64,000 bases of DNA from Candidatus Koribacter versatilis Ellin345 (GTDB taxonomy: Bacteria; Acidobacteriota; Terriglobia; Terriglobales; Acidobacteriaceae), in NCBI RefSeq assembly GCF_000014005.1, contig NC_008009.1:2480001-2544000 (forward strand), written 5' to 3'. The position numbers and the translations under genes were made by a program. This document shows positions 1-8,240 of the stretch, in pieces. The first letter of the stretch is position 1, and each line of letters opens with the position of its first letter. The notes beneath the pieces were generated by a model. The model saw nothing but the letters and a program-made list of their open reading frames with translations. It did not search any database and was not told the origin of the DNA.

Positions 1-849
1 GAAGCTCGCTTTCTGCTGCACCAACGCGCGCGCCTGACGAAAGCAGGCTACGAACGTGAGCGTGGCGTCGTCGAAACACATCTGCACGATTACTTCGGGC
101 AGATGCAACTGGCCCTTATCCGACGTGGCGACATCGCAAATTTCGTCACGAAGCGGGCGGCCGAAGTCTCGCCGGCTACGGTCGCGAAAGAGCTTGTGAC
201 GCTCAAGCATCTCTTCCGTCTTTGCGTCGAATGGGAGTTGCTGGTGCTAAATCCCGCAACCGGTGTCAAGGCCCCGAAGGTTGCGCCTGGCCGTGTGCGC
301 TGGCTGCAACCCGAAGAGCTGCGCGCCCTGTTGCAAGCCTGCCCTGATTGGTTGCGCCCGATCGCAGGTCTCGCCGCGGCTACAGGGATGCGGCGAAGCG
401 AGGTGCTCGGCGTGCGATGGTTCGACGTGGACCGCAGGAACGGGTGTCTCACGCTGCGTCAAACCAAGAACAACGAAAGCCGCATCGTGTTTCTCAATCA
501 ATCTGCGCTGCACGTCATCGACTCGCTTCGAAAGGGGAAGTCAAGCGAGAAGCTCTTCCCGAAGGTCACGCCGGAACAAGTGAGCATGGGATTCCTTCGG
601 ACCTGCCGTGAGCTTGGTATCGAGGATTTTCGATGGCACGATTTGCGGCACTGCTTCGCCTCACTACTGCGTCAGTCGGGCGCCGACTTGCAGGATGTAG
701 CCGAGTTGCTTGGTCATAAGGATCTCCGAATGACGAAGCGATACTCCCATCTCTCGCCAGCCCACCTATCAGCGGCGGCCAGGCGATTCGATGCCGTGCT
801 CGGGGAGCCCTTGTCGCTTGCTGACCCGAGCGGAGGGCGGGGAGCATAG
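1..849 (+). CDS. Tyrosine recombinase/phage-type integrase, 5' end cut by window
   Basis: The reading frame is open from base 1, so the N-terminus lies outside the window; 282 residues are visible. The C-terminal catalytic domain has the full tyrosine recombinase set. The box I Arg is in TGMRRSE (visible residue about 131), a Lys follows in the beta-hairpin (TKNNES, about 156), then HDLRH (His 213, Arg 216), GHKD (His 239) and the nucleophile Tyr in KRYSHL (about 248). The visible N-terminal part resembles a core-binding SAM-like domain. It should cut and rejoin DNA at attachment sites. The gene ends 136 bp from the 3' end of a tRNA-Glu gene, the usual arrangement for an integrase of a tRNA-targeting island. 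Function is secure; the element it belongs to lies mostly to the left of the window. Confidence 0.93.
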   Translation, partial: EARFLLHQRARLTKAGYERERGVVETHLHDYFGQMQLALIRRGDIANFVTKRAAEVSPATVAKELVTLKHLFRLCVEWELLVLNPATGVKAPKVAPGRVRWLQPEELRALLQACPDWLRPIAGLAAATGMRRSEVLGVRWFDVDRRNGCLTLRQTKNNESRIVFLNQSALHVIDSLRKGKSSEKLFPKVTPEQVSMGFLRTCRELGIEDFRWHDLRHCFASLLRQSGADLQDVAELLGHKDLRMTKRYSHLSPAHLSAAARRFDAVLGEPLSLADPSGGRGA

Positions 850-984
850 TGAAGCGATCAGGGCTTGGAAAAGGTACATTTCCGGGTCCTATCGTGACCA
901 TAGCGTTACCGCAAGGTGGAAAAGACAGCGAAACTCGCGCGGAGCGGTTGTCTGTAGACCTTTGAATTGGTGCGGGATAAGTTT

Positions 985-1062
985 TGGCGTCCCCGACGGG
1001 ATTCGAACCCGTGTTATCGCCGTGAAAGGGCGGTGTCCTAGGCCGGGCTAGACGACGGGGAC
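985..1062 (-). tRNA. tRNA-Glu (anticodon TTC), CCA encoded
   Basis: The reverse strand folds as a complete tRNA. The 7-bp acceptor stem pairs GTCCCCG (1062-1056) with CGGGGAC (995-989). The anticodon loop CTTTCAC carries TTC, and the T-arm has GGGTTCGAATCCC. The discriminator base is G and the CCA end is encoded (985-987). The 3' end points toward the integrase gene, so this tRNA is the likely integration target. The extent is read directly from the stem pairing. Confidence 0.95.
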
Positions 1063-1138
1063 GCTTACTAGGCAGGAAAAACAGCCGACGCAAATATCGT
1101 AGCAGCCGTAATTCCACTGTGTCAAAGAGCGCGGATGC

Positions 1139-2071
1139 TCACGAAGCCAACGAAGTGTTCGCGATGGTTTCCAAAACCTGCAACGGAGAGCGCTCCGGAG
1201 CGACTAATGCGCGCTGCGGAATGATGAACGTCTGCTCGAGGACGTACTGTCCTGACAGCACCGCGTGCGGGACGCCGTCGGTGTAGACCAGCCAACTGCA
1301 GCCGGGCGAAAAGTCGGTGCGAACCTTCGGCGAGTTCTGCTGGAAATTCGAATTCTCTTTCAGCCAATCGTGAAAGTGCAGCATGAAGCGGTCATAACGC
1401 GAGCGATTAGGAAAGGGCAGTCCGATGACGTGCCCGGCACGTTGCGTGGCGAAAACGAAGCGTTGGGCGAGCGACGGATTGGCAAAGTGCGGGAGCCCTG
1501 CGGGCCGCGCAAGCCCCGGGGCCATGACATGGAATGGTTCCCCGGTGGTCCACACCCGATCCACGATCGGGTTGATATTGGTGAAGACGCGCAGAATGCG
1601 CGCGCCGCGCGTGGGACGTGTAGGGAACGCGTCCACGTGGAGCAGGTCGTTGCGCTTGTGTAGGACGAGGTCGCGGCTCTTTTCTTCGAGCGGACGGAAG
1701 CTGGCGTAGTCGAGCTTGAAGTCGCGCGCGTAGGGCGCGAGAAAGCGCATCACAAAATTAACAACTTCTCTCGAATATCGGCCCATCACCTGCTGCATAC
1801 GTTCGCGGTCGGGCGAATCGTTGGCGATACCGCGAAGAATATTTTTTTCCGGCCGATAAGAAATGTTCTTGTGGAAGCGGGACGCGGCCTGCTTCTGCGA
1901 GAGGAGAAAGTCGCGGTCTTCTGAAGGAAGGTCGAAGGGCACGCCATCGAACAGGAGGATCTTTCCGCTCTCCAGTTCGCTGCACCAGTCGCGCGAGCGG
2001 TCGGCAGCGGTCCAGCCGTCGCGAGTGTAATCCGTCACCACCGAACATGCAGGCGAGGTATTCATAAGCAT
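1139..2071 (-). CDS. kdoO: Kdo hydroxylase family protein (Fe(II)/2-oxoglutarate-type dioxygenase)
   Basis: A 310-residue protein resembling the Kdo 3-hydroxylase family, which converts Kdo of lipid A/LPS inner core to the 3-hydroxylated sugar Ko. An HxD iron-binding motif is visible in LLHVDAFPTRPT (His about 145, Asp about 147), with a distal His candidate in DGVPHAVLSGQY near residue 269. The size fits the family and there is no signal peptide, consistent with a cytoplasmic or inner-membrane-associated enzyme. Start codons TTG 2074, ATG 2071 and ATG 2065 are all possible, and no strong ribosome binding site decides between them. It is divergent from a TonB-dependent receptor gene. Family assignment is from sequence resemblance; substrate is by analogy. 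Confidence 0.8.
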   Translation of the reverse strand: MLMNTSPACSVVTDYTRDGWTAADRSRDWCSELESGKILLFDGVPFDLPSEDRDFLLSQKQAASRFHKNISYRPEKNILRGIANDSPDRERMQQVMGRYSREVVNFVMRFLAPYARDFKLDYASFRPLEEKSRDLVLHKRNDLLHVDAFPTRPTRGARILRVFTNINPIVDRVWTTGEPFHVMAPGLARPAGLPHFANPSLAQRFVFATQRAGHVIGLPFPNRSRYDRFMLHFHDWLKENSNFQQNSPKVRTDFSPGCSWLVYTDGVPHAVLSGQYVLEQTFIIPQRALVAPERSPLQVLETIANTSLAS

Positions 2072-2093
2072 CAATATGCGAAACCGTGCTGTT

Positions 2094-2115
2094 GCGTGTC
2101 ACACGCATAAGCGTG
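2094..2115. promoter_or_regulatory. Overlapping inverted repeats in a divergent intergenic region
   Basis: GCGTGT-C-ACACGC (2094-2106) and CACGC-ATAA-GCGTG (2102-2115) are two perfect inverted repeats that share the CACGC arm. They lie between the divergent starts of the Kdo hydroxylase and the TonB receptor, which fits an operator for a dimeric regulator. The sequence is seen directly; a regulatory role is inferred. Confidence 0.4.
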
Positions 2116-2141
2116 GGTCTCTGTTAGTCTAACTTTTTCTT

Positions 2142-4031
2142 ATGAGAAGTTCGATTGTACTGTTATTTCTTTGCATTTCTTTAGGTGCTTTGGCGCAGCA
2201 AGGGCCTACCCCTCCGCAAACGGCAGCAGGCGGACCTCCACCCACGCAGCCGCAGCCCGACGAAGTGGTGGTCGTGACCGGAACCTGGGAGCCGATGCCG
2301 CTCGAAGATCTCCAACGCTCGGTGCAGTCCGTTGATGTGCAGGCTGCTCCGCTCTTGTTCTCGAGCACTGCGCAGTTTCTGCAACTCGATCCGTCGGTAG
2401 ATGTGCGGCAGCGCGCTCCGGGCGGTGACCAGGCAGACCTGTCGATCCGGGGCTCGGCCTTCGAGCAATCGCTGGTGCTGATTGACGGTCTCCGCGTGAA
2501 TGACGCTCAGACCGGCCACCACAACCTCGACCTCCCGATTCCGCTCGACACTATCAGCCGCATCGAAGTCCTGCATGGCGCGGGTTCGACGTTCTATGGC
2601 GCCGATGCGCTGGGCGGCGCGGTGAACTTTATCACCGCTCCGGCTGCGACCAGCGAACTACGCTTGCGTGCGGGTTTCGGCAACTTCGGCTACAACGAGC
2701 AGCGTGCCGTCGCTTCCCACGCGACGAAGAACTTCAGCGAGCAGCTCATCGGCGATCGCAGCTTCTCGACGGGCTTCATAGAAGACCGCGACTTCCGGAA
2801 CGCGGCCGTGTCGAGCGAGACCCATTTCCATACCGCGCTCGGCGACACAATGTTTCTCCTTGCGACCTCCGACCGACCCTACGGAGCGAACCAGTTTTAC
2901 GGTCCGTTCGATTCGTGGGAGCGAACCAAGGCGTGGTTCGTGGCGTGGACACAGGACCTCGGCAAGCAGACGGCTTTCGACTTTGGTTACCGCCGCCACA
3001 CCGATGAGTTTGTGCTGCTCCGCGAGGCACCCAGCGTTTATGAGAACAACCATGTGACCGATAGCTGGCAGGGTGCCCTTCGCCGTCACGACGAAATTGG
3101 CAAGGTCACGACGATTTCTTATGGCGCGGAAGGCTATCGCGATCAGATCGACAGCAACAATCTCGGATATCACGGCCGCAATCGCGGCGCAGTGTATGCC
3201 GCCGCCGATTTCCGAATGATCAAGCGCTTCTCGCTCTCCGTGGGCGCTCGCGAGGAGTCCTACAACGGGACCAAGGGACAGTTCACACCGTCGGTGAGTG
3301 CGGCGTACTGGTTCGCGCCGTCATTCAAAGTAAGGGGCGCAGTGAGCCGCGGCTTCCGTATTCCAACCTATACCGATCTTTATTACAGCGATCCCGCCAA
3401 TGCAGGAAACCCTAACCTTCGTCCGGAGTCGGCGTGGAGCTACGAAGGCGGCGTCGATTGGAATGCGGGCGGCAAGATAGCTCTGACGGCGACAGTATTC
3501 CACCGCCGCGAGCATGACGGCATTGACTACGTGAAGTGCGGCTCCGGCTTTACCTTCGACATCAATACCGGCACCTGCATCGCAAGCGGAGTACCGAACG
3601 ACGTTTGGCATGCCTACAACATCGACAGCCTGAACTTCACCGGCTTCGAGACCCTTCTTCGCTATCGTCTTACGCAGCGCCAGGAGTTCACCGTGGGTTA
3701 TACCGGCATTCACGGTTCGCAGAATGCCGCACCCCGTGTGCAGTCGCAGTACGTCTTCAACTATCCCGTGAACAATACTTACGTAGGATGGCAGGGAAGT
3801 GTGTGGCGAGGGATCATCGCGCGGACGCGTCTCGGCGTGACCCAACGCTACGCGCACGATCCCTATGCCCTTTGGGACTTCTCTGTAGCGAGGGAAGAGG
3901 GACGTATTCGGCCCTACCTGCAGTTCACAAATCTAACCAGCACGACCTATCAGGAAGTCGATGGCGTCGCGATGCCGGAGTTCGGCGTGATCGGTGGCGT
4001 AGAGATCGCGGTCTTCGGCAAGAAGCGTTAA
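2142..4031 (+). CDS. TonB-dependent outer membrane receptor (BtuB/vitamin B12 or siderophore-type)
   Basis: 629 residues. It has a signal peptide (MRSSIVLLFLCISLGALA), a TonB-box-like stretch near DEVVVVTGTW, then a plug domain (about residues 60-170). Hallmarks are SIRGSAFEQSLVLIDGLRVN and RIEVLHGAGSTFYGADALGG followed by AVNFI. A long beta-barrel region ends in a terminal strand of alternating hydrophobic residues (GVIGGVEIAVFG). It should import a large ligand such as a siderophore, cobalamin or carbohydrate across the outer membrane using TonB energy. The ligand cannot be told from sequence, and no cobalamin riboswitch fits in the 67-bp upstream gap. No ExbB/ExbD or ABC importer genes lie nearby. 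Confidence 0.93.
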   Translation: MRSSIVLLFLCISLGALAQQGPTPPQTAAGGPPPTQPQPDEVVVVTGTWEPMPLEDLQRSVQSVDVQAAPLLFSSTAQFLQLDPSVDVRQRAPGGDQADLSIRGSAFEQSLVLIDGLRVNDAQTGHHNLDLPIPLDTISRIEVLHGAGSTFYGADALGGAVNFITAPAATSELRLRAGFGNFGYNEQRAVASHATKNFSEQLIGDRSFSTGFIEDRDFRNAAVSSETHFHTALGDTMFLLATSDRPYGANQFYGPFDSWERTKAWFVAWTQDLGKQTAFDFGYRRHTDEFVLLREAPSVYENNHVTDSWQGALRRHDEIGKVTTISYGAEGYRDQIDSNNLGYHGRNRGAVYAAADFRMIKRFSLSVGAREESYNGTKGQFTPSVSAAYWFAPSFKVRGAVSRGFRIPTYTDLYYSDPANAGNPNLRPESAWSYEGGVDWNAGGKIALTATVFHRREHDGIDYVKCGSGFTFDINTGTCIASGVPNDVWHAYNIDSLNFTGFETLLRYRLTQRQEFTVGYTGIHGSQNAAPRVQSQYVFNYPVNNTYVGWQGSVWRGIIARTRLGVTQRYAHDPYALWDFSVAREEGRIRPYLQFTNLTSTTYQEVDGVAMPEFGVIGGVEIAVFGKKR

Positions 4032-4046
4032 CTCAGAAAACAGAAA

Positions 4047-4070
4047 AGGCCTTCCGTTACCGGAAGGCCT
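4047..4070 (-). terminator. Intrinsic terminator
   Basis: A perfect 10-bp stem (AGGCCTTCCG, loop TTAC, CGGAAGGCCT). On the minus strand the stem is followed by TTTTCTGTTTTC, so it terminates the beta-helix gene ending at 4085. On the plus strand it may also help end the receptor transcript, but no T-run follows there. Confidence 0.75.
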
Positions 4071-4084
4071 AATCGCGAAGAGCT

Positions 4085-4954
4085 CTAGATCTGGCTGGCG
4101 GGCGTTACGGCGCTGCCTGCGCCGACGTTCCCCGAGAGCTGGTTGTTGCCGAACGAATAGACCACACCGCCGCTGATGCTGATGGCCGTAGTGTTGTTGC
4201 TGATCTGCGTATCGGACATATACACGGTGCCGGCGGCATAAACGCCAACTGCGCTGTCCGAGGCGACCGAGTTCTGCAACGTAAGCGTCCCTCCGGCGAG
4301 TGCTCCGAAGGCTTTTTGGCTGGCATTGGAAACTGTCGTATTCGATGCCGTCACCTTGCCGTAGGCGTAGATACCGTTCGCTGAGGCGGAAATGTGAACG
4401 TTATCGATGTTGCCCGACCCACCGGTCGCCGTACGGATGCCGGCCACACCCATGCCGTCGATATTGGTATTTACGACGCTGAACTTGTTTCCGTACACGA
4501 AGTCAATCCCGGCGGTGCTGAAGTCGAAGAGGTTGCAGTGTTCGACTTTGAGGATTACACCCTGGCTGAGCACGCGGATGGCGGAGATACCGAGAGTCGT
4601 TCCCGCGCCGTTAATGCTCAGGTTGCGGATGATTACGAGCATCGGCGTGGTCGGCGTCGGGTTGGTGATGTTGATGCCATACGTTGCCGAGGCGAGAATG
4701 CTGCCCCAGTTGTTGCCATCGAGAGTGATGGACTTGGTGACGGTGACGGCGCCGAATCCGCCGGGATCGAGAGCATCGATTTCACCGCCGGCGGAGGTCT
4801 TGGAAATAGCGCCCGCGAATGTCTTGCAGGGGGCGGTACGGGAGCACGGGTTCACATCGTCTCCGACGCCCGAAATCCAGGTGCGTGTGGCTTGCCCGAA
4901 TGAAATGGCGGAGAGTGCAAGGATAAGAACGAGCGTAAGCGCAAGTTTGCGCAT
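4085..4954 (-). CDS. Secreted right-handed parallel beta-helix protein (copy 1)
   Basis: 289 residues with a clear Sec signal peptide (MRKLALTLVLILALSAISFG/QA). Two Cys lie in NPCSRTAPCKTFAGAI, followed by short repeating strand/turn units typical of a parallel beta-helix (for example GNIDNVHISASANGIYAYGK). The start is supported by GGAGG six bases before ATG. The next gene upstream (5158-6021) is a close paralog with the same motif order, the same kind of ribosome binding site and a similar terminator, so the pair is a tandem duplication. Extracellular or surface location is likely. No catalytic residues could be assigned, so the role (adhesin, polysaccharide-binding or lyase-like) is unknown. 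Confidence 0.85.
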   Translation of the reverse strand: MRKLALTLVLILALSAISFGQATRTWISGVGDDVNPCSRTAPCKTFAGAISKTSAGGEIDALDPGGFGAVTVTKSITLDGNNWGSILASATYGINITNPTPTTPMLVIIRNLSINGAGTTLGISAIRVLSQGVILKVEHCNLFDFSTAGIDFVYGNKFSVVNTNIDGMGVAGIRTATGGSGNIDNVHISASANGIYAYGKVTASNTTVSNASQKAFGALAGGTLTLQNSVASDSAVGVYAAGTVYMSDTQISNNTTAISISGGVVYSFGNNQLSGNVGAGSAVTPASQI

Positions 4955-5110
4955 GAACAGCCTCCAAATCGAAATGGTTTAAAGGGGGATATCGAGGAAC
5001 TCTCAACGATTTTTGCCATAGTATGCAGACGCCGCGCAGCCGTCAAGAAAACTATGGTCACTTGGTGCCACTGGACGACTCTCGTTGAATTGCCTCCGGT
5101 GCAAAGAAAA

Positions 5111-5134
5111 GGCTTTCCGATCGCTCGGAAGGCC
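5111..5134 (-). terminator. Intrinsic terminator
   Basis: A 10-bp stem with one G-U pair (GGCTTTCCGA, loop TCGC, TCGGAAGGCC). On the minus strand it is followed by TTTTCTTT. It ends the second beta-helix gene and closely resembles the terminator of its paralog at 4047-4070. Confidence 0.75.
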
Positions 5135-5157
5135 CTTGATGTGGGAGAAAAAGCTAG

Positions 5158-6021
5158 CTAGGTCTGGTTGGCCGGCGTAACGGCGTTGCCGTTGCCAACG
5201 TTTCCAGAGAGTTGGTTATTGCCGTAGGAGTAAACAACTCCTCCAGAGATACTGATGGCGGTGGTGTTGTTGCTGATCTCGCAATTGCTCATGTAGACGT
5301 TGCCCGTAGCAAAAACGCCGACGCCGCTATCGGAGGCGGTGGAGTTCTGCAGTGTGAGACTTGCCCCTCCCTCGCTCGCAAATGCTCGGTTGCTGGCGCC
5401 GGTCACGGTGCTGTTGGAAATGGTGACCTTGCCAAGGGCGTACACGCCATTTGTCGAGTTCGAGATGTGGGTTCCGACAATGTTCCCAGCGCCGCTGCTA
5501 GCCGATCGGATGCCGGCCACAACTGCTCCGATGATCTCTGTGTTCACGACGCTGAACTTCGTCGGGTATTGCATATCGATCCCGGCCACGGTGAAGTCGA
5601 AGACCTGAACGTGCTCAACCTTCAGCACGACACCAGCGCTGACGATCGAAATGCCTGAGATTCCGGTGTTGAGCCCGTTGATGCTGAGGTTGCGGATGAT
5701 GACTTCCATCGGAGTCGTCGGCGTGGGATTGCTGATGGCGATGCCGTTGGTGCCGGAGACGAGAACGCTGCCCCAGTTATTGCCATCCAGCGTAATGGGC
5801 TTGGTGATCGTCAAAGCGCCGAATCCGCCTGGATCAAGGGCATCGATCTCGCCGCTCGGGGCTGTCTTCGAAATGGCGCCAGCAAACGTTTTGCAAGGCG
5901 CGGTACGCGAGCAGGGATTGGCATCGTCGCCGACGCCGGAAATCCAAGTGCGGCTAGCTTGACCGAAGCTAAACACGGAAAGACCGAGCACCAGGACGGT
6001 GAAAAACAGAATTTTGCGCAT
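5158..6021 (-). CDS. Secreted right-handed parallel beta-helix protein (copy 2)
   Basis: 287 residues, paralogous along its whole length to the protein at 4085-4954 (shared TRTWISGVGDD/SRTWISGVGDD start, TAPCKTFAGAISKT, LDPGGFGA, LDGNNWGS, and a matching C-terminus ending NQLSGNVG). The signal peptide is MRKILFFTVLVLGLSVFSFG. The ATG at 6021 is chosen because GGAGG lies just upstream and the signal peptide begins there; a longer in-frame extension to 6114 is not supported. It is probably exported to the surface or periplasm. Function unknown. Confidence 0.85.
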   Translation of the reverse strand: MRKILFFTVLVLGLSVFSFGQASRTWISGVGDDANPCSRTAPCKTFAGAISKTAPSGEIDALDPGGFGALTITKPITLDGNNWGSVLVSGTNGIAISNPTPTTPMEVIIRNLSINGLNTGISGISIVSAGVVLKVEHVQVFDFTVAGIDMQYPTKFSVVNTEIIGAVVAGIRSASSGAGNIVGTHISNSTNGVYALGKVTISNSTVTGASNRAFASEGGASLTLQNSTASDSGVGVFATGNVYMSNCEISNNTTAISISGGVVYSYGNNQLSGNVGNGNAVTPANQT

Positions 6022-6223
6022 AGGCAGCCTCCGAGGTTGCACACGAAAAGGGAAAATGTCGAGGGACAGTAAATCGAGCCACGACAGCTTATGGCGGCTT
6101 TGTCTTGGCGTCAACGGAAAGGAGTGCCATTGCCGGGTTTGGGACTAACGAGGGAGCTATTGTCGCCTCTGCTATGCTTTGCACAAATCGTTACTGGTTC
6201 CTGCGGATGAAAGAGAGGCGCAT

Positions 6224-7249
6224 GTGCGCTGGTTTCGCCGGATTGGAATGCTGCTGGGCGCTGCAATCGGCTTCGTGCTCACGTTGTGGGCGGCAGCGGC
6301 GCTCTACTTCGACTTTACGTTCCCCAGGCTGCGAGTCGTGGTCGCGCTTCTGTATCTGGCGGTAATCGTCCGCGCGATAGTGTATTTGCGACGCTCCAAG
6401 CTTGTGCTTGCCGTGCCGGTGGTCGGCTTCCTGGTTGTATTGGGCTGGTGGCTCACACTCAAGGCCACGAATGACGGTGACTGGCAGCCCGACAATGCAC
6501 AGACCGCGTCGATCGACTTCAATGGCGATGCGGTGACCGTCCACAACTTCCGATTGTGCACCTACAAGACCGAGGCGGACTACACCTGCGAGTGGCAGAC
6601 CCGATCGTACGACCTGTCGAAACTTCACGCGGTGGACATTTTCATAACCTGGTGGGGCTCCCCATGGATCGCGCACCCGATTGTTAGCTTCGACTTCGGG
6701 GACCAGGGGCACATCGCGATGTCGATCGAGACGCGCGACCTTGTTGGGCAAAGTTATTCGGCGGTGCGCGGGTTTTTCCGGCAGTATGCACTGATCTACG
6801 TTGTTACCGACGAGCGCGACGTGATTCTCCTTCGCACCAACTACAGAAAAGGTGAAGAGGTACACATCTTTCGTACCAACATCAACCCGGAGACAGCCCG
6901 AAAGCTGTTTGGGGACTATGCGGCCCGCGTGAACCAATTACACAACCGTCCGGAGTGGTACAACGCGGTGACGAATAACTGCACGACAAACATTGCTGTC
7001 TCGGCAGCGCAAGCGAACAGTCGCCGCACGCGACTGGATTGGCGCGTCCTGCTCAATGGAAAATCGGACGAGATGATGTACGAACACGGTGGGATTGCGA
7101 CGGGCGGGTTGCCCATCGCCAGGTTGAGAGAGCAGGCACACATCAACTCGGTTGCGCAAAAAGTGGGAAACGATCCCGAGTTTTCCCGGTTGATCCGGGT
7201 TGGGCGGGTTGGCTTCCCGGAAGCCGGCGCTGCCGCGGGGGCGAATTAG
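6224..7249 (+). CDS. DUF4105 (Lnb N-terminal periplasmic-like) membrane protein
   Basis: About 341 residues from the GTG at 6224, which has AGAGG five bases before it; TTG 6179 and ATG 6248 are alternatives. Three hydrophobic segments near the N-terminus (around LLGAAIGFVLTLWAAAALYF, VVVALLYLAVIVRAIVY and LAVPVVGFLVVLGWWLTL) are followed by a soluble domain. That domain has DUF4105 features: HPIVSFDFGDQGHIAMSIE, and the conserved WYNAVTNNCTTNI segment whose Cys resembles a papain-like or NlpC-like nucleophile. The family is predicted to be periplasmic and hydrolase-like, but its reaction is not established. The gene is followed after 9 bp by the Nif3-like gene and may be co-transcribed with it. 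Confidence 0.75.
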   Translation: MRWFRRIGMLLGAAIGFVLTLWAAAALYFDFTFPRLRVVVALLYLAVIVRAIVYLRRSKLVLAVPVVGFLVVLGWWLTLKATNDGDWQPDNAQTASIDFNGDAVTVHNFRLCTYKTEADYTCEWQTRSYDLSKLHAVDIFITWWGSPWIAHPIVSFDFGDQGHIAMSIETRDLVGQSYSAVRGFFRQYALIYVVTDERDVILLRTNYRKGEEVHIFRTNINPETARKLFGDYAARVNQLHNRPEWYNAVTNNCTTNIAVSAAQANSRRTRLDWRVLLNGKSDEMMYEHGGIATGGLPIARLREQAHINSVAQKVGNDPEFSRLIRVGRVGFPEAGAAAGAN

Positions 7250-7258
7250 AATCTTGGC

Positions 7259-8140
7259 ATGATGAACCTGGGCGAACTACGCCGCAATATCTCTTATCTC
7301 TTCATTGCTGTCTCGATCGCCGGTTATGCGAGTGCGCAGCAGAAGCCGATCACGGCACGCGAAGTTGTTGCCGAAATCCAGAAGCATGTCGGCGTCGAAT
7401 GGCGCGCGCAAACGGTAGATACCTTCAAAGCAGGGAATCCTGATACACCCATCACCGGAATCGCGGTCACCATGATGGCGACTATGGAGGTGCTGCAGCG
7501 CGCTTCCGAGAAGGGACTGAACCTCGTCATCACCCACGAACCGACGTTCTACGCCCACCTTGACGTGCCCGAAGGGATGCAGGAGAGCGATGCGGTATGG
7601 GCAGAGAAGCGGGCATTCATTGAGAAGCACAACATGGTGGTGTGGCGCTTCCACGATCACTGGCACTTGCGCAAACCCGACGGCATTACCGCGGGAGTCG
7701 TCCACGATCTCGGCTGGGAAAAGTATCAGAACCAGGAGAACCAGAATCTTTTTGTGCATCCCGAGACGACCCTGAAGAAGCTCTCCGAAGAAGTCGCGAA
7801 GAAGCTGAATTCGCCGATCGTCCGTGTGGTCGGGGATCCGGACCTAAAGGTCACGAAGGTTGGTATGTCGCTGGGCGCGGCAGGTATCCAGCGTCACATC
7901 CCGATGCTGGAGAGCGACGATGTGCAGGTGCTGTTAATCGGCGAGGTGCCGGAATGGGAGACGATCGAGTACGTGGCCGACGCGGTCGCGCAGCATCGCC
8001 AGAAGGCGCTGGTTTTGATCGGACACATTCCAAGCGAACAGCCTGGCATGGGCGAGGCCACTCGATGGCTGAAGACCTTTGTCAGCGGTGTACCTATCGA
8101 GTTCGTGCCGACCCGCCAGCCGATGTGGGAAGCGCACTGA
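7259..8140 (+). CDS. Nif3-like dinuclear metal protein with a signal peptide
   Basis: 293 residues. The body resembles the NIF3/GTP cyclohydrolase 1 type 2 family: a first metal motif in LVITHEPTFYAHLD, a His-rich HDHWH segment, and the C-terminal VLIGHIPSEQPGM in the place of the family's GHxxSE motif. Unlike cytoplasmic family members it begins with a typical Sec signal sequence (about residues 8-27, ISYLFIAVSIAGYASAQQ). The usual THHP is THEP here. It could be an exported metal-dependent hydrolase. The start may be either of two adjacent ATGs (7259 or 7262). Family call is good; activity unknown. Confidence 0.75.
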   Translation: MMNLGELRRNISYLFIAVSIAGYASAQQKPITAREVVAEIQKHVGVEWRAQTVDTFKAGNPDTPITGIAVTMMATMEVLQRASEKGLNLVITHEPTFYAHLDVPEGMQESDAVWAEKRAFIEKHNMVVWRFHDHWHLRKPDGITAGVVHDLGWEKYQNQENQNLFVHPETTLKKLSEEVAKKLNSPIVRVVGDPDLKVTKVGMSLGAAGIQRHIPMLESDDVQVLLIGEVPEWETIEYVADAVAQHRQKALVLIGHIPSEQPGMGEATRWLKTFVSGVPIEFVPTRQPMWEAH

Positions 8141-8240
8141 AAAGGTTGCCTGGCCGTCGAAGTATTCTCCGGCAGCTTTGCCCTTCAATCCGCGCGCAAC
8201 GAAGAGTAATATCGTTGACACCAGAGTTGGGGGATTTTCC

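Noticed and set aside
2116-2141. Cobalamin riboswitch ahead of the BtuB-like receptor
   Set aside because: The gap to the divergent gene is too short and lacks the conserved B12-box.
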